Below, piece after piece: positions 61,294 to 64,000 of a stretch of DNA of 64,000 nt. The number at the start of each line of letters is the position of its first letter. Positions within the stretch are counted from its first letter, which is position 1. The notes under the pieces are model-generated. The model searched no databases. It was not told the DNA's origin and was given only the letters and a program-made list of their open reading frames with translations. The translations under genes were made by a program, and so were the position numbers. The DNA is from DASPLX01 sp035627375 (GTDB lineage: Bacteria > Pseudomonadota > Gammaproteobacteria > Burkholderiales > Burkholderiaceae_D), in NCBI GenBank assembly GCA_035627375.1, contig DASPLX010000027.1, positions 62,001-126,000 of the forward strand, written 5' to 3'.

Positions 61294-61664
61294 GCTGGCT
61301 CGCCGTCGGCCTAGGCGCGATGCTGGGCGCATGGCTGCGCTGGGGCCTCGGCATCTGGGGCAACGAGTTGCATACGCACTTGCCGTTCGGTACGCTCGTC
61401 GCGAATCTTGCCGGCGGCTACCTCGTCGGGCTGGCGGTGGCCTTCTTCCATGCGCATCCGGCGGTCTCGCCCGAGTGGCGGCTGTTTCTCATCACCGGCT
61501 TTCTCGGCGGCCTGACCACCTTTTCGTCGTTCTCGGCGGAATCGGTGCTCCTCTTGCAGCGCGGCGAGTACCTCTGTGCCTTCGGCCATACCTTGCTGCA
61601 TCTGGCGGGATCGATCGGATTCTGCATCGCCGGTTTCGCGACTTATCGCGCTGCCGCGGCCTAA
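61290..61664 (+). CDS. crcB: Fluoride ion channel CrcB (Fluc)
   Basis: The product has 124 residues from GTG at 61290, overlapping moaE by four bases. Four membrane segments are evident. The family core motifs are GTLVANLAGGYLVGL (with the conserved Asn) and GFLGGLTTFSSFSAE (the TFSSF phenylalanine box lining the fluoride pores). CrcB dimers export fluoride. No fluoride riboswitch precedes it, because the gene is translated from within the moaE transcript. Confidence 0.93.
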   Translation: MSWLAVGLGAMLGAWLRWGLGIWGNELHTHLPFGTLVANLAGGYLVGLAVAFFHAHPAVSPEWRLFLITGFLGGLTTFSSFSAESVLLLQRGEYLCAFGHTLLHLAGSIGFCIAGFATYRAAAA

Positions 61665-61681
61665 GACTCCAGAGACAAGGC

Positions 61682-62221
61682 TCAATTGAGCACGCGCGGC
61701 CCGGCGCCGCCGGCGGCCATGCCCGGCAGGACCAGCTCGATGTCCCAGTCGGCCTTCTTGACCGCTTCCTGCAGCAGCGTGCAAAAACCGTGCAGCATGG
61801 TCGCGGTGAACGCGACTTCGAAGGAGCCGCGGCCCGGGGAGACGAAATCGATGCGCAGCGGCCGGTCGGCATCGATCGCCAGGTGGGCCGCCGTGATCAG
61901 GAGCGGCGCGTCGCCGAGCGGAAAACTGTCGGCCGCCGCCTCGAACGGCGCATCGAAGCCGCCGGCTTCGCGAATCTCGGACACCGAGGCTTCGTGCCCC
62001 ATGCCGACGAGCTCGGCGCTGGCATGCGCCGCTGCCGGCTGCGCCAGCGCCACCTGTTTCTCCATGGTCTGCAGTACGCCGGGCCAGAAATTCCGCACGA
62101 AACGGCGCGTCAGCCAGGAGCGGATTTCCTGCAGTCCGCCTTGCCCGTCCTTGAACGATACGCGGAACAGCAGCCGATCCTCCTCGACTTGATAACTCAA
62201 TTGAATTTGATGCAGGTCCAT
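61682..62221 (-). CDS. Conserved hypothetical protein upstream of clpB
   Basis: The product has 179 residues from ATG at 62221 (MDLHQIQLSYQVEEDRLLFRVSF). In-frame ATGs at 62260 and 62263 could extend it by 13-14 residues, with a weak purine-rich sequence upstream. No signal peptide, membrane segment or known catalytic motif is visible. The pattern of beta-strand-rich ends and a central helix with many Ala residues (MEKQVALAQPAAAHASAELV) is consistent with a small soluble protein. I do not recognise the family; it appears to be a lineage-conserved protein. It is divergent from clpB and convergent with crcB. Confidence 0.65.
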   Translation of the reverse strand: MDLHQIQLSYQVEEDRLLFRVSFKDGQGGLQEIRSWLTRRFVRNFWPGVLQTMEKQVALAQPAAAHASAELVGMGHEASVSEIREAGGFDAPFEAAADSFPLGDAPLLITAAHLAIDADRPLRIDFVSPGRGSFEVAFTATMLHGFCTLLQEAVKKADWDIELVLPGMAAGGAGPRVLN

Positions 62222-62287
62222 CTTGTTGGCACCGGCGTAAGACGGCAATTGGCAAAACATCATCGCCTGCCCCGCGCGAAATCCTTT

Positions 62288-62315
62288 CTTGAAATGTGGT
62301 CGCCCGGCCTTATGT
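62288..62315 (+). promoter_or_regulatory. Sigma32 heat-shock promoter of clpB
   Basis: A perfect -35 box CTTGAAA (62288-62294) and CCTTATGT (62308-62315) are spaced by 13 bases. The sigma32 consensus is CTTGAAA, 13-15 bases, CCCCATNT; only the third and fourth -10 bases differ. The clpB start codon lies 34 bases downstream. Confidence 0.75.
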
Positions 62316-62348
62316 TGATGTCAACCTAAAATCTTTCCGGAGTGATCC

Positions 62349-64000
<1,652 letters not shown>

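Overview
The window is a high-GC bacterial chromosome segment, densely packed with housekeeping genes. Gene content and order point to a betaproteobacterium of the order Burkholderiales, and an Oxalobacteraceae-like lineage is my best guess. The evidence is the linkage recJ / lolC-lolD-tatD-comEC / pyrG-kdsA-eno-ftsB, then PHP-yciO-M50-trpS-dapA-bamC-MBL, mutS next to dnaB-DUF47-pit, and alaA-hom ... thrC-moeA ... moaD-moaE-crcB-clpB. The family-level placement is inference; no rRNA or tRNA gene is present to confirm it.

Layout. 1-4.4 kb: the end of a TonB-dependent receptor gene, a periplasmic binding protein gene and a four-domain hybrid sensor kinase gene, tightly coupled (signal sensing). 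4.5-7.2 kb (minus): recJ and an RpfE-like gene. 7.3-14.9 kb (plus): lipoprotein sorting (lolC/F, lolD) with a glutathione transferase gene between, tatD, comEC, a hydrolase and an LpxR-like lipid A deacylase. 15.0-19.4 kb: pyrG, kdsA, eno, ftsB. 19.5-21.4 kb (minus): an isolated RTX/serralysin-type metalloprotease gene with an AT-rich upstream region. 21.8-23.3 kb (minus): hslO and a gamma-carbonic anhydrase. 23.4-28.7 kb: ferritin-like protein, acyl-CoA synthetase, hydrolase and a TPR-GGDEF diguanylate cyclase. 28.8-36.9 kb (plus): PHP phosphatase, htpX, yciO, M50 protease, trpS, a methyltransferase, dapA, bamC and an MBL hydrolase. 37.0-42.9 kb: an Ala-rich lipoprotein, a JmjC ribosomal oxygenase, slyD, a secreted unknown and mutS. 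43.1-46.3 kb: dnaB, DUF47 and pit. 46.3-49.3 kb (minus): phoH, bcp, a possible LysR remnant and a Mth938-like protein. 49.6-52.2 kb: alaA-like aminotransferase and hom.

The most unusual part is 52.2-56.9 kb. It holds a CBS-domain gene, an amino-acid-type binding protein gene with a broken relative beside it, an XRE-cupin regulator gene, and kbl plus a short-chain threonine dehydrogenase gene. These threonine-degrading genes lie between hom and thrC, two steps of threonine synthesis. A perfect 14-bp palindrome in the xre/kbl divergent intergenic region is a candidate operator. Further on, a gmhA-type isomerase gene sits between moeA and moaD.

Regulatory signals include sigma32-like promoters before clpB and htpX, -10 boxes almost touching the dnaB and M50 start codons (possible leaderless mRNAs), and several clear intrinsic terminators. 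No CRISPR array, insertion sequence, integrase, tRNA or rRNA was found. The first and last genes (TonB receptor, clpB) are cut by the window edges.
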